64,000 nt of DNA from Sphingomonas japonica (GCF_006346325.1 NZ_VDYR01000001.1:1364001-1428000); one strand, 5' to 3'. Shown: positions 1 to 9,331, numbered from the stretch's first letter. The notes: generated by a model from the sequence alone, not told the origin. Made by a program: numbers and translations.

Positions 1-738
1 CGCGGAGGGATCGCGCCAGACGAACAGCCAGGGGATCGCGTGCCGCTCACCGCCGAAGTTCCCGTTGTGATGGCCGATCGCCTTGATGACGTCGTGCGGC
101 TCGAGGATCTGCGAAAAGACGGACACCTGCTTGCGCTCTTCGTCGTCGAAGTTGATCGCAACGCCTACCGCGCTGCCCGCGCCGGGGTTGGCAAGTGCAT
201 GCTCCTGGAACACGCGTGGCTCGAGCTGGCCCATCCGCAGCTTCTGGCCGACGCCGAACGGGACCGGCTCCCATCCGTCCATCATCAGGGTGCCCGTCTT
301 GGCGTCGCGCAGGAAGTCGCGCAGGCGGGTCATGATCGCCTCGATGCCAGCGCGTTCGTAGATCGGCTGGATGCCGCCGAGCGCCAGGCAGGGCGCCGCC
401 CGGCAGCCCGGCTCGCCCGAGCACAGATGGCCGATCTTGCGCGGAAAGTCCTCGCGGTCGCAGAGCACGTTGTAGGGTGCCGTCCGACCGAAGGCACGCC
501 CCTCACGGTAGACGAAGTGGATGCGCTCCACCTCGCGCACGTCGGCCGCGGGCGCCTTCACCGTCGGCTCGGTCATGATGTCGAAGGTCAGAAGCTCGCC
601 CTCGTCGAGGCGACGCAGCTCGATCGACGAAGCGACGACTCCGGCCGACTGCACGATGCGTGCGATCTCCAGCAGCTGGCTGAGATCCGGCTCGGCGACG
701 ATCACGCCTGCGACGGGTTCGTCGCCGCCGTCAGCCAT
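1..738 (-). CDS. Prokaryotic E2-like (ubiquitin-conjugating fold) protein, probable E2-E1 fusion, C-terminus outside window
   Basis: I read 246 codons from an ATG at 738 with no stop before the window edge, so the gene is partial. Residues 1-90 are a variable N-terminal region. Residues 98-160 resemble the core of bacterial E2-like domains: His104 in FPRKIGHLC, then a short loop with a candidate catalytic Cys117 in APCLALGG, then a helix (IYERAGIEAIMTRLRDFL) and the ending DAKTGTLMMDGWEPVP. In the family I have in mind (Prok-E2_B type) this domain is usually followed by an E1/ThiF-like adenylation domain; that part would lie off the window, so E1 is inference. The start overlaps the stop of the upstream metallo-beta-lactamase-like gene by 8 nt, implying coupled translation. 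The role is probably protein tagging or anti-phage/mobile-element conflict. Family assignment is by motif memory only. Confidence 0.68.
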   Translation of the reverse strand, partial: MADGGDEPVAGVIVAEPDLSQLLEIARIVQSAGVVASSIELRRLDEGELLTFDIMTEPTVKAPAADVREVERIHFVYREGRAFGRTAPYNVLCDREDFPRKIGHLCSGEPGCRAAPCLALGGIQPIYERAGIEAIMTRLRDFLRDAKTGTLMMDGWEPVPFGVGQKLRMGQLEPRVFQEHALANPGAGSAVGVAINFDDEERKQVSVFSQILEPHDVIKAIGHHNGNFGGERHAIPWLFVWRDPSA

Positions 739-1864
739 AGGAGCCGCCCCCGCCGACGGCGGCCCCGCCGCCGCCCAGGCCGACGGTCGCCGGCACCTTC
801 GACGGCGCGAGCGTCGGGCCGCCGCTGGTCAGGTTGAAGACGACATGGGCTGGCAGGTCGGCGGTCCCGTTCCCGCCGGTGCAGCGGAAGCGGCCCTCGA
901 CCGATCCAGTGATCTCGCCACCGTTGGCGAGAAGCCGGAGATACCGGCGCTTCGCGTGCCAGGACGGCGGCGTGTCGCCGCCCCGCACGACTCGGCGGCT
1001 GCTCGACACGACGTATCCGTTGCCGCGCTGCTCGCCGAGCGCCTTCAACGCCTCGGCCGACTCGGTGAACTCCTCGTCCTTGCAGCCGCCGTTAAGCACC
1101 CGCCCGATCGACCGGCGCGAGCAGTGGTGCGGTGCCAGCAGCACGTGCCACGCGAGATGGTCGGGGTTCTTGCGATGGACGTCCTTTTCCAGCCTCTCCA
1201 GCACTTCGACCGAGGTGTCGCCGCAGGTCAGGATCAGGTTCTCGCCGCCGAACCGGCGGATCGTCCACTGGATGACGAGACTCGTGGGGTTGGAGGATGC
1301 AGGCGGACAGCCTTCCGCGGTCTTGGGTATGTCCCATTCCGCGGGCGTCGGCGCCAGCAGTCGCCATTCGAAATCGGTAGCAACCGCCCCGGTGGTGAAG
1401 CGGCTGGTATCCATCACCTTGAGCCGGTTGCCGTCGCGGTCGGCGGCGGCAGTGCCTTTGAGCGCGTTGCGCCGCTTGATCTCGTCGGTGATCGGCTTCG
1501 ACTGGTCGGTGACGTAGTGGGGATTGAGACCGTATGGCGTGCACCAGATCTCGTCGACGATGATCTTCGGGTCCGAATCCTCGGGATCGCTGTCCCAGCT
1601 GTCGGGCGAACCGCAGTGAAATACCTCGCAGAAGCCACCGACGTGATCTTTGTCGGGGTGGGTCGACACGAACACGTCGAGATGGTCGTTTCCACAGGCC
1701 GCCCGAATATCGGAGGCGAAGTCGGGCACCTCACCGTCATCCTCATCCTGCGCTCTGCCTGCACGATAATGGATGTCCACCATTACGACCTTGTCGTGCG
1801 CCTCCATCAGGATGCTGTCCCCGCAACCCGATGCGAACGTCGTCAGCCTGTAGTCGCCCCGCAT
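731..1864 (-). CDS. Metallo-beta-lactamase-fold hydrolase, ComEC-like, coupled to the E2-like gene
   Basis: A 377-residue protein. I chose ATG at 1864 because AAAGGGGAGG lies just upstream; an in-frame ATG at 1924 would add 20 residues without a good ribosome site. The N-terminus (GCGDSILMEAHDKVVMVDIH, residues 13-32) is the first strand pair of the MBL fold. The metal motif is STHPDKDHVGG (residues 67-77), an HxDxDH variant with His69, Asp73 and His74. A distal His pair sits in LLAPHHCS. The tail is Gly-rich. MBL genes of this type accompany some bacterial E2/E1 operons, where their substrate is not established to my knowledge. No signal peptide or membrane segment is visible, so a cytoplasmic hydrolase is likely; nuclease versus phosphodiesterase cannot be decided from sequence. 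Confidence 0.8.
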   Translation of the reverse strand: MRGDYRLTTFASGCGDSILMEAHDKVVMVDIHYRAGRAQDEDDGEVPDFASDIRAACGNDHLDVFVSTHPDKDHVGGFCEVFHCGSPDSWDSDPEDSDPKIIVDEIWCTPYGLNPHYVTDQSKPITDEIKRRNALKGTAAADRDGNRLKVMDTSRFTTGAVATDFEWRLLAPTPAEWDIPKTAEGCPPASSNPTSLVIQWTIRRFGGENLILTCGDTSVEVLERLEKDVHRKNPDHLAWHVLLAPHHCSRRSIGRVLNGGCKDEEFTESAEALKALGEQRGNGYVVSSSRRVVRGGDTPPSWHAKRRYLRLLANGGEITGSVEGRFRCTGGNGTADLPAHVVFNLTSGGPTLAPSKVPATVGLGGGGAAVGGGGSYG

Positions 1865-2125
1865 GGCCGGGCCTCCCCTTTCTGTTGTGGGGAACGATAT
1901 GGGAACAGAACCGTCGGGGTGCAAGATATGGTATCTGATAAGTTAAGAACGTCCACATGTAGATCCGGTTTGCTCCCCCCGCTACCCTGAGAAGCTCCGG
2001 TAGGGCTGCATCGAGCCGAGCGCTTTCCAAGAAGGCCCTGCCTTCGCCTTCGTGTCGGGCCAGCGCCTCAACAGGTCCAAGGTAGCTCGCGCCCCGTCCC
2101 GATCGTCACGGCGTCGAGCACTAGG

Positions 2126-2340
2126 CTATCCGCGTCGCGGGTGGACCCGCCAGGGGCGTCCCCTCGGCGTGAGCGTCAGCCCCAGGACCTGGGCGCGGCC
2201 TCGCAGCGCGTCCATGGTCCTGCCCATCTAGCGCGCGATCAGCGCGGTCTGCTGTCGCACGGCCAGACGCGTGCGAAGCTCGGCATCGTCGGCCTCCGTC
2301 CAGGCACGTGACCGCTTCGGCGGCGGGGGCGTTTGGTCGT
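2126..2340 (-). pseudogene. Remnant of a small Myb/HTH-like protein with an in-frame stop
   Basis: Downstream of czcD the minus strand reads PPPPKRSRAWTEADDAELRTR then VRQQTALIAR, a TAG stop, then MGRTMDALRGRAQVLGLTL and a final stop at 2126. The pattern (Trp, acidic helix, 'xLIxRxMGRTxxAxRxRAxxLGL') reads as one small helix-turn-helix/SANT-like domain broken by the TAG. It resembles in layout the intact small protein at 55447-55626. No convincing start codon is present before it. The remnant starts at the czcD stop. It could instead be unexpressed read-through sequence. Confidence 0.35.
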
Positions 2341-3257
2341 CAGCTGTGGAGATGCTCACTCTCCTCGCAAGCCTTGCCCGGTCCCTCGGTCTGGATCGTC
2401 GCGTGCTCGATGCCGAAGCGCTCGTCGACGAGCCCCGTGACAGCCTTGCGCACGGTGTCGGGATCGGCACCGGGTGCCAGCGTGACGTGCATCGTGCAGC
2501 TGACGTCGTCGTTCGACATGGACCAGACGTGCAGGTCGTGCAGCCCCGCGACGCCGGAAACGCCCGAGACCGCCGCCCGCACCTCGACCAGGCGCAGCCC
2601 CGACGGCACGCCCTCGAGCAGCACGTTCGTTGTGTCCCGCAGCAGCACCCAGGTGCGCGGCAGCACCCATAGGCCGATCGCGACGGCGACGATCGGATCG
2701 ATCCACGTCCAACCCGTGAACTTGATGGCCAGTGCGCCGATGATGACGCCGACGGAGCCGATCATGTCGGCCCAGACCTCGAGATAGGCGCCCTTCACGT
2801 TGAGGCTGGCGTCCTTGCCCGCGGTGAGAAGCCGCATCGAGATCAGGTTCACGACAAGGCCTATGGCCGCGACGATCAGCATGCCCCACGACTCGACCGG
2901 CTCTGGATCGGTGAACCGCTGGATCGCCTCCACGAACACGTAGATCGCGATCCCGAACAGCAGGATGGCGTTGAACGCCGCGGCCAGGATCTCGAATCGG
3001 CGGTAGCCGAAGGTGCGGCGGTCGTCAGCCGGTCGCTGCCCGACCTTGATCGCCAGCAACGCGATCACCAGCGCGGCGACGTCCGTGCCCATGTGGGCCG
3101 CATCCGACAGCAGGGCGAGGCTGTTGAAGACGAAGCCACCGACGACCTCGACGACAAGGTAGGTCGACGTGAGCGCGAGCGCGCAGCCGAGCATCTTCGC
3201 GTTCGCGCCGGCGGTGTGGTCGTGGGAATGGCCACCTGCACCATGGTCATGAGGCAT
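2340..3257 (-). CDS. czcD: Cation diffusion facilitator (CzcD-like Zn/Co/Cd exporter)
   Basis: A 305-residue inner-membrane cation/proton antiporter. It begins with a His-rich cytosolic tail (MPHDHGAGGHSHDHTAG) and shows six predicted membrane segments. The TM2 metal site is visible as SDAAHMGTD. The TM5 site reads LEVWADMIGS, with Glu where many Zn-type CDFs have His. The C-terminal ~80 residues form the usual cytoplasmic ferredoxin-like domain (LHDLHVWSMSNDDVSCTMHV). ATG at 3257 is chosen over a start 22 codons upstream because it begins at the conserved His tail and overlaps the czcA stop by 11 nt. It is the last gene of the czc operon and presumably moves metal from cytosol to periplasm, where CzcCBA takes over. 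Confidence 0.93.
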   Translation of the reverse strand: MPHDHGAGGHSHDHTAGANAKMLGCALALTSTYLVVEVVGGFVFNSLALLSDAAHMGTDVAALVIALLAIKVGQRPADDRRTFGYRRFEILAAAFNAILLFGIAIYVFVEAIQRFTDPEPVESWGMLIVAAIGLVVNLISMRLLTAGKDASLNVKGAYLEVWADMIGSVGVIIGALAIKFTGWTWIDPIVAVAIGLWVLPRTWVLLRDTTNVLLEGVPSGLRLVEVRAAVSGVSGVAGLHDLHVWSMSNDDVSCTMHVTLAPGADPDTVRKAVTGLVDERFGIEHATIQTEGPGKACEESEHLHS

Positions 3258-6200
3258 TCGCGTGTACTCCGTCGGTTTTGGGATCTTCGGCGGTCGCATC
3301 CGGTTCCAGCCGCCGCTGGCCAAACCGGGCGTAGAGGGTCGGCAGCACGAACAGGGTCAGCAGCGTGGCCGAGATCAGCCCGCCGATGACCACCGTCGCC
3401 AGCGGCTTCTGCACCTCGGCGCCGGCACCGTGCCCGAGCGCCATCGGCACGAAGCCGAGCGACGCGACGAGCGCCGTCATGGCGACGGGCCGCAGCCGTG
3501 CGAGCGCGCCTTCGCGTGCGGCAGCCGCCCGATCGAGACCCCGCGCCAGCAGGCCCTGGATCGCGGACAGCATCACGAGTCCGTTGAGCACCGCGACGCC
3601 GGAGAGTGCGATGAACCCGACCGCCGCCGAGATGGAGAACGGCATGCCGCGGAGAAGCAGCGCGAGAATGCCGCCGACGAGCGCCAGAGGCACGCCGGTG
3701 AAGACGATCAGCGCGTCGCGGACCGACCCCAGCGCGCCGTAGAGCAGCAGCATGATCACCGCGAAGCAGATCGGCACCACGACCATCAGGCGGTCGCGCG
3801 CAGATGCCAGGTTCTCGAACTGGCCGCCCCACTCGAGATAGGTGCCGGGCGGCATCTTCACCCGGGCACCGATCGCTGCCCGCGCGTCCGCCACGACGCC
3901 GGCCACGTCGCGCCCGCGGACGTTCGCCTGCACGACGACGCGACGCTTGCCGTTCTCGCGGCTGATCTGGTTCGGACCGTCGATGATCTCGATGTTCGCA
4001 ACCGTCGACAGCGGGACGAACCCGCCCTCGGCGGTGGGCACCGGCACCTGCGCGATCGCAGTGAGATCGGAGCGTGCGGACTCCGGCAGGCGGATCACCA
4101 CCGGGAACCGCCGGTCGCCTTCGAAGATCATGCCGGCCTCGCGACCGCCGATCGCGGCGGCGACCGTGTCCTGCACGTCGCCCGCGGTCACCCCGACCCG
4201 CGACATTGCCGTGCGGTTCGGCCGGATGTCGAGCATCGGCAGGCCTTCGGTCTGCTCGACGCGGACGTCCGTCGCGCCCTCCGTCCGGCGCAGCACGCCG
4301 GCGATCGCCTCGGCGGTTGCGTTCATCTGCGCGAAGTCGTCGCCGAACACCTTGACCGCGACGTCGCCGCGCACGCCCGCGATCAGCTCGTTGAAGCGCA
4401 TCTGGATGGGCTGCGTGATCTCGTAGTTGTTGCCCGGCAGGGTCGAGAGGCGCTTCTCGAGTCGCTCGACGAACTCGGCCTTGCCGAGGTTCGGGTCGGG
4501 CCACTGATCGCGGGGCTTGAGGATCACGAACGTGTCGGTGATGTTCGCCGGCATCGGGTCGGACGCTATCTCCGAGGTGCCGGTGCGCGAGAACGCGAAC
4601 TGCACCTCCGGCTCCTTCGCGATCGCCCGTTCGACACTGGATTGCATCGCCTGGCTTTGATCGACCGATGTGCCGGGGATGCGGATCGCCTGGACCAGCA
4701 CGTTGCCCTCGTCGAGCTGCGGCAGGAACTCCTGTCCGAGCGTCGTGAAGGCCACGGCCGACAGCGCGAGCGCGCCGACCGCGATGCCGAGCGTCGCATT
4801 GGGGCGGCGCAGCGCGGTATCAAGCCCCGGCTCGTAGCGGCGCCGGAGCGCCGAGATGATCCGGCCCTCCTTTTCCTCCACCCGATTGCTCAGCCAGACC
4901 GCAATCGCGGCGGGCACGAAGGTCAGCGACAGGACGAATGCGAAGACCAGCGCGATGATCACCGTCAGCGCCATCGGCTCGAACATCTTGCCCTCGACGC
5001 CGGTGAAGGTGAGCAGCGGCGCGTAGACCAGTATGATGATCGCCTGACCGTAGACCGACGGCCGGATCATCTCGCGGGCGGACGCGGCGACGATTGCGAG
5101 CCGGTCCTTCAGCGGCAGCGCGCCGTCGCGTCCATGCTGCGCCTCGGCGAGCCGCCGGAGCGAGTTCTCGACGATGATCACGGCGCCATCGACGATCAGC
5201 CCGAAGTCGAGCGCGCCTAGGCTCATCAGGTTGGCGGACACGCCGGCCTGCAGCATGCCGATGCTGGTGAGCAGCATCGTGACCGGGATGACCATGGCGG
5301 CGATCAGCGCGGCGCGGAAGTTACCCAGCAGCGCGAACAGCACGACGATGACGAGGAGCGCGCCCTCGGCGAGGTTGCGCGCCACCGTCGATATGGTTGA
5401 ATTGACGAGGTCGGTGCGGTTCAGCACCGGCTTGACCACCACATCGACCGGCAGCGACGGCCCGATCTCCTCCAGCCGCTTCGACACGCCGGTGGAGACC
5501 GTGCGGCTGTTCTCGCCGATGCGCATCACGGCGGTGCCGACGACGACCTCGTGGCCGTTCTCGGACGCCGAGCCCATGCGCAGGCCCTGTCCGGTCCTGA
5601 CCTCCGCCACCTGGCTGAGCACGATGGCTACGCCTTCGCGAGTCGCGATCACCGTCCGGGCGAGTTCGTCGGCGGTGCGGACGCGGCCGTCGGCGCGGAC
5701 CGACAGGCCCTCGCCATTGCGGTTGACGACGCCAGCGCCAGCGCTGGTGTTGTTGCGCTCGAGCGCCGTGGCGAGATCCTGCAGCGTGATCTTCATCGCG
5801 GCCATGCGCTGGACGTCGGGGACGACCAGGTATTCCTTGGTGTAGCCGCCCAGCGAGTCGATGCCGGCCAAGCCTGCCGTGCCCTTGAGCTGCGGCGCGA
5901 CGATCCAGTCCTGCACGGTGCGCAGGTAGGTCGCCTTGTCTGCCTCGCTGACGAGGTGGTCGCCCTCCGGGCTGATGTAGCTGCCGTCCGGCTGAAGGCC
6001 GGGCTCGCCGCTCTTGTGGTTCACCTTGTCGAGCTCGCGGTATTCGACCGTCCACATGAAGATGTCGCCTAGCCCGGTGGCGATCGGCCCCATCTCCGGG
6101 TTCACGCCTTCCGGAAGATCCTCCTCGGCCGTGCGCAGGCGTTCGGACACCTGCTGGCGCGCGAAGTAGATGTCCGTCCCTTCGTCGAAGACGGCGGTGA

Positions 6201-6477
6201 TCTGGGCGAAGCCGTTGCGGCTGAGCGAGCGGGTGTATTCGAGACCGGGGATGCCGGCGAGCGCTGTCTCGACGGTGAACGCGACCTGCTTCTCGACTTG
6301 GTCTGGCGAGAGCGCGGGTGCGACGACGTTGATCTGGACCTGGTTGTTGGTGATGTCGGGAACGGCGTCGATCGGCAGCCGCTGGAGAGCGAGCATGCCG
6401 GCGATGGCGGCGATGGCGGTGAGCAGCAGGACGAACCAGCGCCGCTCGACCGAGAAGGTGACGATGCGGGCGATCAT
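3247..6477 (-). CDS. czcA: Heavy-metal efflux RND pump, CzcA/CusA family
   Basis: A 1076-residue inner-membrane RND transporter, full length for the HME branch. The N-terminal TM1 is followed by the porter segment (LPIDAVPDITNNQVQIN). The diagnostic TM4 motif DFGLIVDGAVIIVEN lies near residues 422-437, the DGA form typical of Zn/Co/Cd-type pumps rather than the Cu/Ag form. The C-terminal half repeats the porter and TM layout. It works as a proton-driven trimer with CzcB and CzcC to expel divalent metal across both membranes. The start lies 3 nt after the czcB stop; the end overlaps czcD. Exact metal specificity is inferred from the motif only. Confidence 0.96.
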   Translation of the reverse strand: MIARIVTFSVERRWFVLLLTAIAAIAGMLALQRLPIDAVPDITNNQVQINVVAPALSPDQVEKQVAFTVETALAGIPGLEYTRSLSRNGFAQITAVFDEGTDIYFARQQVSERLRTAEEDLPEGVNPEMGPIATGLGDIFMWTVEYRELDKVNHKSGEPGLQPDGSYISPEGDHLVSEADKATYLRTVQDWIVAPQLKGTAGLAGIDSLGGYTKEYLVVPDVQRMAAMKITLQDLATALERNNTSAGAGVVNRNGEGLSVRADGRVRTADELARTVIATREGVAIVLSQVAEVRTGQGLRMGSASENGHEVVVGTAVMRIGENSRTVSTGVSKRLEEIGPSLPVDVVVKPVLNRTDLVNSTISTVARNLAEGALLVIVVLFALLGNFRAALIAAMVIPVTMLLTSIGMLQAGVSANLMSLGALDFGLIVDGAVIIVENSLRRLAEAQHGRDGALPLKDRLAIVAASAREMIRPSVYGQAIIILVYAPLLTFTGVEGKMFEPMALTVIIALVFAFVLSLTFVPAAIAVWLSNRVEEKEGRIISALRRRYEPGLDTALRRPNATLGIAVGALALSAVAFTTLGQEFLPQLDEGNVLVQAIRIPGTSVDQSQAMQSSVERAIAKEPEVQFAFSRTGTSEIASDPMPANITDTFVILKPRDQWPDPNLGKAEFVERLEKRLSTLPGNNYEITQPIQMRFNELIAGVRGDVAVKVFGDDFAQMNATAEAIAGVLRRTEGATDVRVEQTEGLPMLDIRPNRTAMSRVGVTAGDVQDTVAAAIGGREAGMIFEGDRRFPVVIRLPESARSDLTAIAQVPVPTAEGGFVPLSTVANIEIIDGPNQISRENGKRRVVVQANVRGRDVAGVVADARAAIGARVKMPPGTYLEWGGQFENLASARDRLMVVVPICFAVIMLLLYGALGSVRDALIVFTGVPLALVGGILALLLRGMPFSISAAVGFIALSGVAVLNGLVMLSAIQGLLARGLDRAAAAREGALARLRPVAMTALVASLGFVPMALGHGAGAEVQKPLATVVIGGLISATLLTLFVLPTLYARFGQRRLEPDATAEDPKTDGVHANAS

Positions 6478-6480
6478 GGA

Positions 6481-7632
6481 TCAGTCCTCGTGCTCGGCTT
6501 CGCCCTTTCCGAGCTCGGCCTTGAGGGTGAAGGAGTTGGTCGAGGCGATGCGCTCGCCGCCGGTCAGGCCTGCCGCGACGATGACCTGGCCGCCGTTGCG
6601 ACGGCCGAGCGTCACCGGCACCGCCTTGAAGCCGGCGGCCGTGCGGACGAAGACATGCGGCTTGTCCTCAATCATCTGGACCGAGGCCGACGGCACCGCG
6701 ACGGTCCGGTCGCCGCCTGCAGGCACAATGACCGACGCGTTGACGGTCTCGCCTACGCGCCAGGTGCTGCCCCTGTTGTCGAGCGTCGCGATGACCGGCA
6801 CCAGCCGGGTCGTCTCGTCGAGCACGGGCGACACGAACGTGACCCGCGCCGCCTGACGGCGCCCGGGGCCCGTGACCTCGACCTGTGCACCGGGCTGCAC
6901 GCGGCCCGCATCGGCGGGTAGCAGCGACATGACGACCGAGACCTTCGACAGGTTGGCGACCCGGAACAGCTCAGCGTCAGCGGTGACCGTCTGGCCGAGC
7001 GTCGCCGAGCGGGCGATCACCTGGCCCGATATGGGCGAGCGCACGGTGACGCGGTTGAGCGCGCCACCGCCGCCGCCGGTCGCGGCGAGCTGTTGCTGCG
7101 CGAGGCGCAGGGCGATGCTGGCCTGGGTCGCGGCGGTGCGGGCAGCGATCAGGTCCTGTTCCGGCGAAACGCGCTCGGCGAACAGGCGCTGCTCGCGGCG
7201 GAGCTGGGATTGCGCAAGGCCGAGCCGCGCTCGTGCGGCCTCGACCTCGCCCTTGAGCGATGCCGCCTCGCGGCTCTCGATCACCGCCAGCACGTCGCCG
7301 CGCCCAACGGATTGTCCGAGGTTCTTGGTCAGCGAGACGAGCCGGCCGCCGATGGCGGCGGACGCGACCTGCACGCCCTGCGGATCGCCTTCGATGGTGG
7401 CGCTCACCTCGATCGCGCCGGCTACGCCGCCTACGGTCGGGCGGACGACCTCGATGCCGGCCTCCGTGATCTGCTGCTGGGTGAGCGTGACCACGCCTTC
7501 CTCTGCGTGACCCTCCTCGGCCGCATGTTCCTCAGTGGCATTCTCGGCTGGCGCTTCGGTGCCGCCTCCACAGCCAGCTAGCATCAGGGCTACGGTCGCG
7601 GGGACAAGCGACCGCACAATGGTCTTCTTCAT
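6481..7632 (-). CDS. czcB: RND periplasmic adaptor lipoprotein, CzcB family
   Basis: A 383-residue membrane-fusion protein linking CzcA to CzcC. A lipoprotein signal is visible (basic start, hydrophobic stretch, LAGC with Cys21 as the lipidation site). Residues 28-46 are acidic and His-bearing (EEHAAEEGHAEEG), plausibly a periplasmic metal-binding tail. The middle shows the two lipoyl half-motifs around a coiled-coil hairpin rich in Ala/Arg/Gln (VEAARARLGLAQSQLRREQ), then the beta-barrel and membrane-proximal domains. The start overlaps the czcC stop by ATGA, and the stop is directly followed by czcA. Confidence 0.95.
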   Translation of the reverse strand: MKKTIVRSLVPATVALMLAGCGGGTEAPAENATEEHAAEEGHAEEGVVTLTQQQITEAGIEVVRPTVGGVAGAIEVSATIEGDPQGVQVASAAIGGRLVSLTKNLGQSVGRGDVLAVIESREAASLKGEVEAARARLGLAQSQLRREQRLFAERVSPEQDLIAARTAATQASIALRLAQQQLAATGGGGGALNRVTVRSPISGQVIARSATLGQTVTADAELFRVANLSKVSVVMSLLPADAGRVQPGAQVEVTGPGRRQAARVTFVSPVLDETTRLVPVIATLDNRGSTWRVGETVNASVIVPAGGDRTVAVPSASVQMIEDKPHVFVRTAAGFKAVPVTLGRRNGGQVIVAAGLTGGERIASTNSFTLKAELGKGEAEHED

Positions 7633-8894
7633 GGCTGGACTTCCGTGTTGGTGGGCGCGCGGGCGGTAAGCCGCTCCAGGCGCGCCTCGGCGTCGTGGTA
7701 TGCGGCGAGCGCGTCGACCGCGGTCGCGCGGGTCTGGGCGAGCGTGCGCTCCGCCTCGAGCAGGTCGAGTTGACCGAACTTGCCCTCGCGGTAGCCGATA
7801 CGGGCGATGCGTGCGGCTTCCTGCGCCGCCGCGAGTGCCGGTCCGTTTGCCGCTCGCGCGTTCGCCTCCGCGTTGGCGAGATCGGTCTCCGCCGTGGCGA
7901 TCGCCTGCTGCGCGTCTAACAGGGCCACGCGCAGCAGCGCGTCCGCCTGGTCCCGCTGCGCGCGGGCGGCGTCTATGCTGGCACGGCCGTTGTTGAACAG
8001 CGGGATGGGCAGGCTGACGCCGAATACCGCCGCCACGTCGTTCGTCGCCTCGAGCCGGCGTGCGCCCGCGCTGAGGGTCAGGTCCGGAACCCGCTGGCTT
8101 CGGACCAATCGCACCTGAGCATTGGCCGTTGCGACATCAGCCTCGGCGGCGGCGAGCGCCAGCGTTCCGTCCGGAGTGGCGGGAAGCCTCGGGCCGATGC
8201 CAGCGGCGACCCTGCCGAACCAGCCGAGGTCGAGCGCGCCAAGGTCACGGCCGACGATGCGGGCCAGGTTGCCGCGCGCGAGCATCACTGCGCGTTCGGT
8301 CTGGGCGAGTGCCGTGTCCGCATTGATGCGGGCGACGTCGGCGCGCTGCTCCTCCAGCGGCGAGGCGCGACCGGCGCGGACGCGCACGTTCGCCGCCCTC
8401 AGCCCTTCGGTCGCGATGCGCTGCTGGTCACGCGCGATAAGCAGCCGGCGTTCCGATGCTACCGCCTCGTTGTAGGCCTGGGTGACCCGAAGCCGCAGGT
8501 CGGCATGGGCCACCACCACCGCAAGTCGCGCGCGGGCGGTCTGCGTGTCTGCCAAGGCGATCCGCGCCGAGCGCTTGCCGCCGAGTTCCAGCGGCAGCGA
8601 CATGCCGACGGTGGTCTCGGCGCCGCGGATGCCGCTGTAGCTGCCTGTCCCGACGACGTTCTCGACTTCGACGTTGACGGAAGGATTGAGCCGCTGTGCA
8701 GCGACGCGGCGTTGCGCCTCGGCAGCGCGGACCCCCGCGGCGGAGGCACCGATGCCCGGCCCGTTCGCGCCGGCGAGTTCGAGCGCCCGATCGAGTGTGA
8801 GCCCCTCCTCCGCTGTTGCCGGCGGACTGGTCTGCGCCTGCGCCGACGATGCGCAGACGGTTGCGGCCAGCGTGGCCGCGATGATGCGATGCAT
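7629..8894 (-). CDS. czcC: TolC-family outer-membrane channel, CzcC
   Basis: A 421-residue outer-membrane efflux protein. A Sec signal peptide is visible (MHRIIAATLAATVCASSAQA, cleavage after AQA). The mature part has the two TolC repeats, with long amphipathic helices rich in Ala/Arg (AEAQRRVAAQRLNPSVNVEVE near the first strand; RIGYREGKFGQLDLLEAERTL in the second helix pair). It provides the exit duct for the CzcCBA metal pump. It lies 54 nt downstream of the His-rich gene and overlaps czcB, so it is co-transcribed. Confidence 0.94.
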   Translation of the reverse strand: MHRIIAATLAATVCASSAQAQTSPPATAEEGLTLDRALELAGANGPGIGASAAGVRAAEAQRRVAAQRLNPSVNVEVENVVGTGSYSGIRGAETTVGMSLPLELGGKRSARIALADTQTARARLAVVVAHADLRLRVTQAYNEAVASERRLLIARDQQRIATEGLRAANVRVRAGRASPLEEQRADVARINADTALAQTERAVMLARGNLARIVGRDLGALDLGWFGRVAAGIGPRLPATPDGTLALAAAEADVATANAQVRLVRSQRVPDLTLSAGARRLEATNDVAAVFGVSLPIPLFNNGRASIDAARAQRDQADALLRVALLDAQQAIATAETDLANAEANARAANGPALAAAQEAARIARIGYREGKFGQLDLLEAERTLAQTRATAVDALAAYHDAEARLERLTARAPTNTEVQP

Positions 8895-8948
8895 GGAATG
8901 CTCCTGACGTGGAATAACGGCCGCCGGGCTCCGGCAGCGCGGCGCACG

Positions 8949-9296
8949 TCAGGCTATCGGCGGTCTCAGCGCGGAATCAGTCTTGACCATGGCGAGCTCG
9001 GCGCTGTCGCCGGCCATGTGGTCGCTGGTACTCGCGGGCGGGGCGGCGTGCGCGACGCGGTCGAGGGGAGCGGCGACGTGGTGCCCGTGGCAGCCACCAT
9101 GGTGGTGGGGATAGCCCTTCTCGGAATCGGCAGGCACCTGGTCGGCGTCGCCGTCGACGTGGCCAGCGACTGCTGTCGCTTCGACACCCGGGATGCACAT
9201 CTGCTCGTTCGCATGCGCGGCGACGCCCAGCCCCATGGAGGCCAGGAGCGCGAGGCCCATCAGGAAACGCAGCAGGCGTGACACGGGAGACCGCAT
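8949..9296 (-). CDS. Small secreted His-rich protein of the czc operon
   Basis: A 115-residue protein of no named family that I recognise. It has an N-terminal signal peptide (RLLRFLMGLALLASMGLGVAAHA) and a central cluster of metal-type ligands (YPHHHGGCHGHHV), with further His downstream. ATG at 9296 starts the signal peptide. Its position between DUF3703 and czcC, and the His cluster, suggest a periplasmic metal-binding or buffering role similar in position to other small czc accessory proteins. Function is inferred from context. Confidence 0.8.
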   Translation of the reverse strand: MRSPVSRLLRFLMGLALLASMGLGVAAHANEQMCIPGVEATAVAGHVDGDADQVPADSEKGYPHHHGGCHGHHVAAPLDRVAHAAPPASTSDHMAGDSAELAMVKTDSALRPPIA

Positions 9297-9331
9297 AGCA
9301 TCATCGGACCGACGTGTCAGCGACGGTGCGG

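Noticed and set aside
521..1990. Plus-strand open frame of 489 codons over the E2-like and MBL genes
   Set aside because: No motif, and both minus-strand genes have family-specific catalytic motifs and coupled start/stop.
3065..4504. Possible alternative minus-strand gene inside czcA
   Set aside because: Arg-rich out-of-frame product of the czcA region; the czcA frame is continuous and intact.
3262..5220. Plus-strand open frame of 652 codons opposite czcA
   Set aside because: No recognisable domain; czcA codes on the minus strand.
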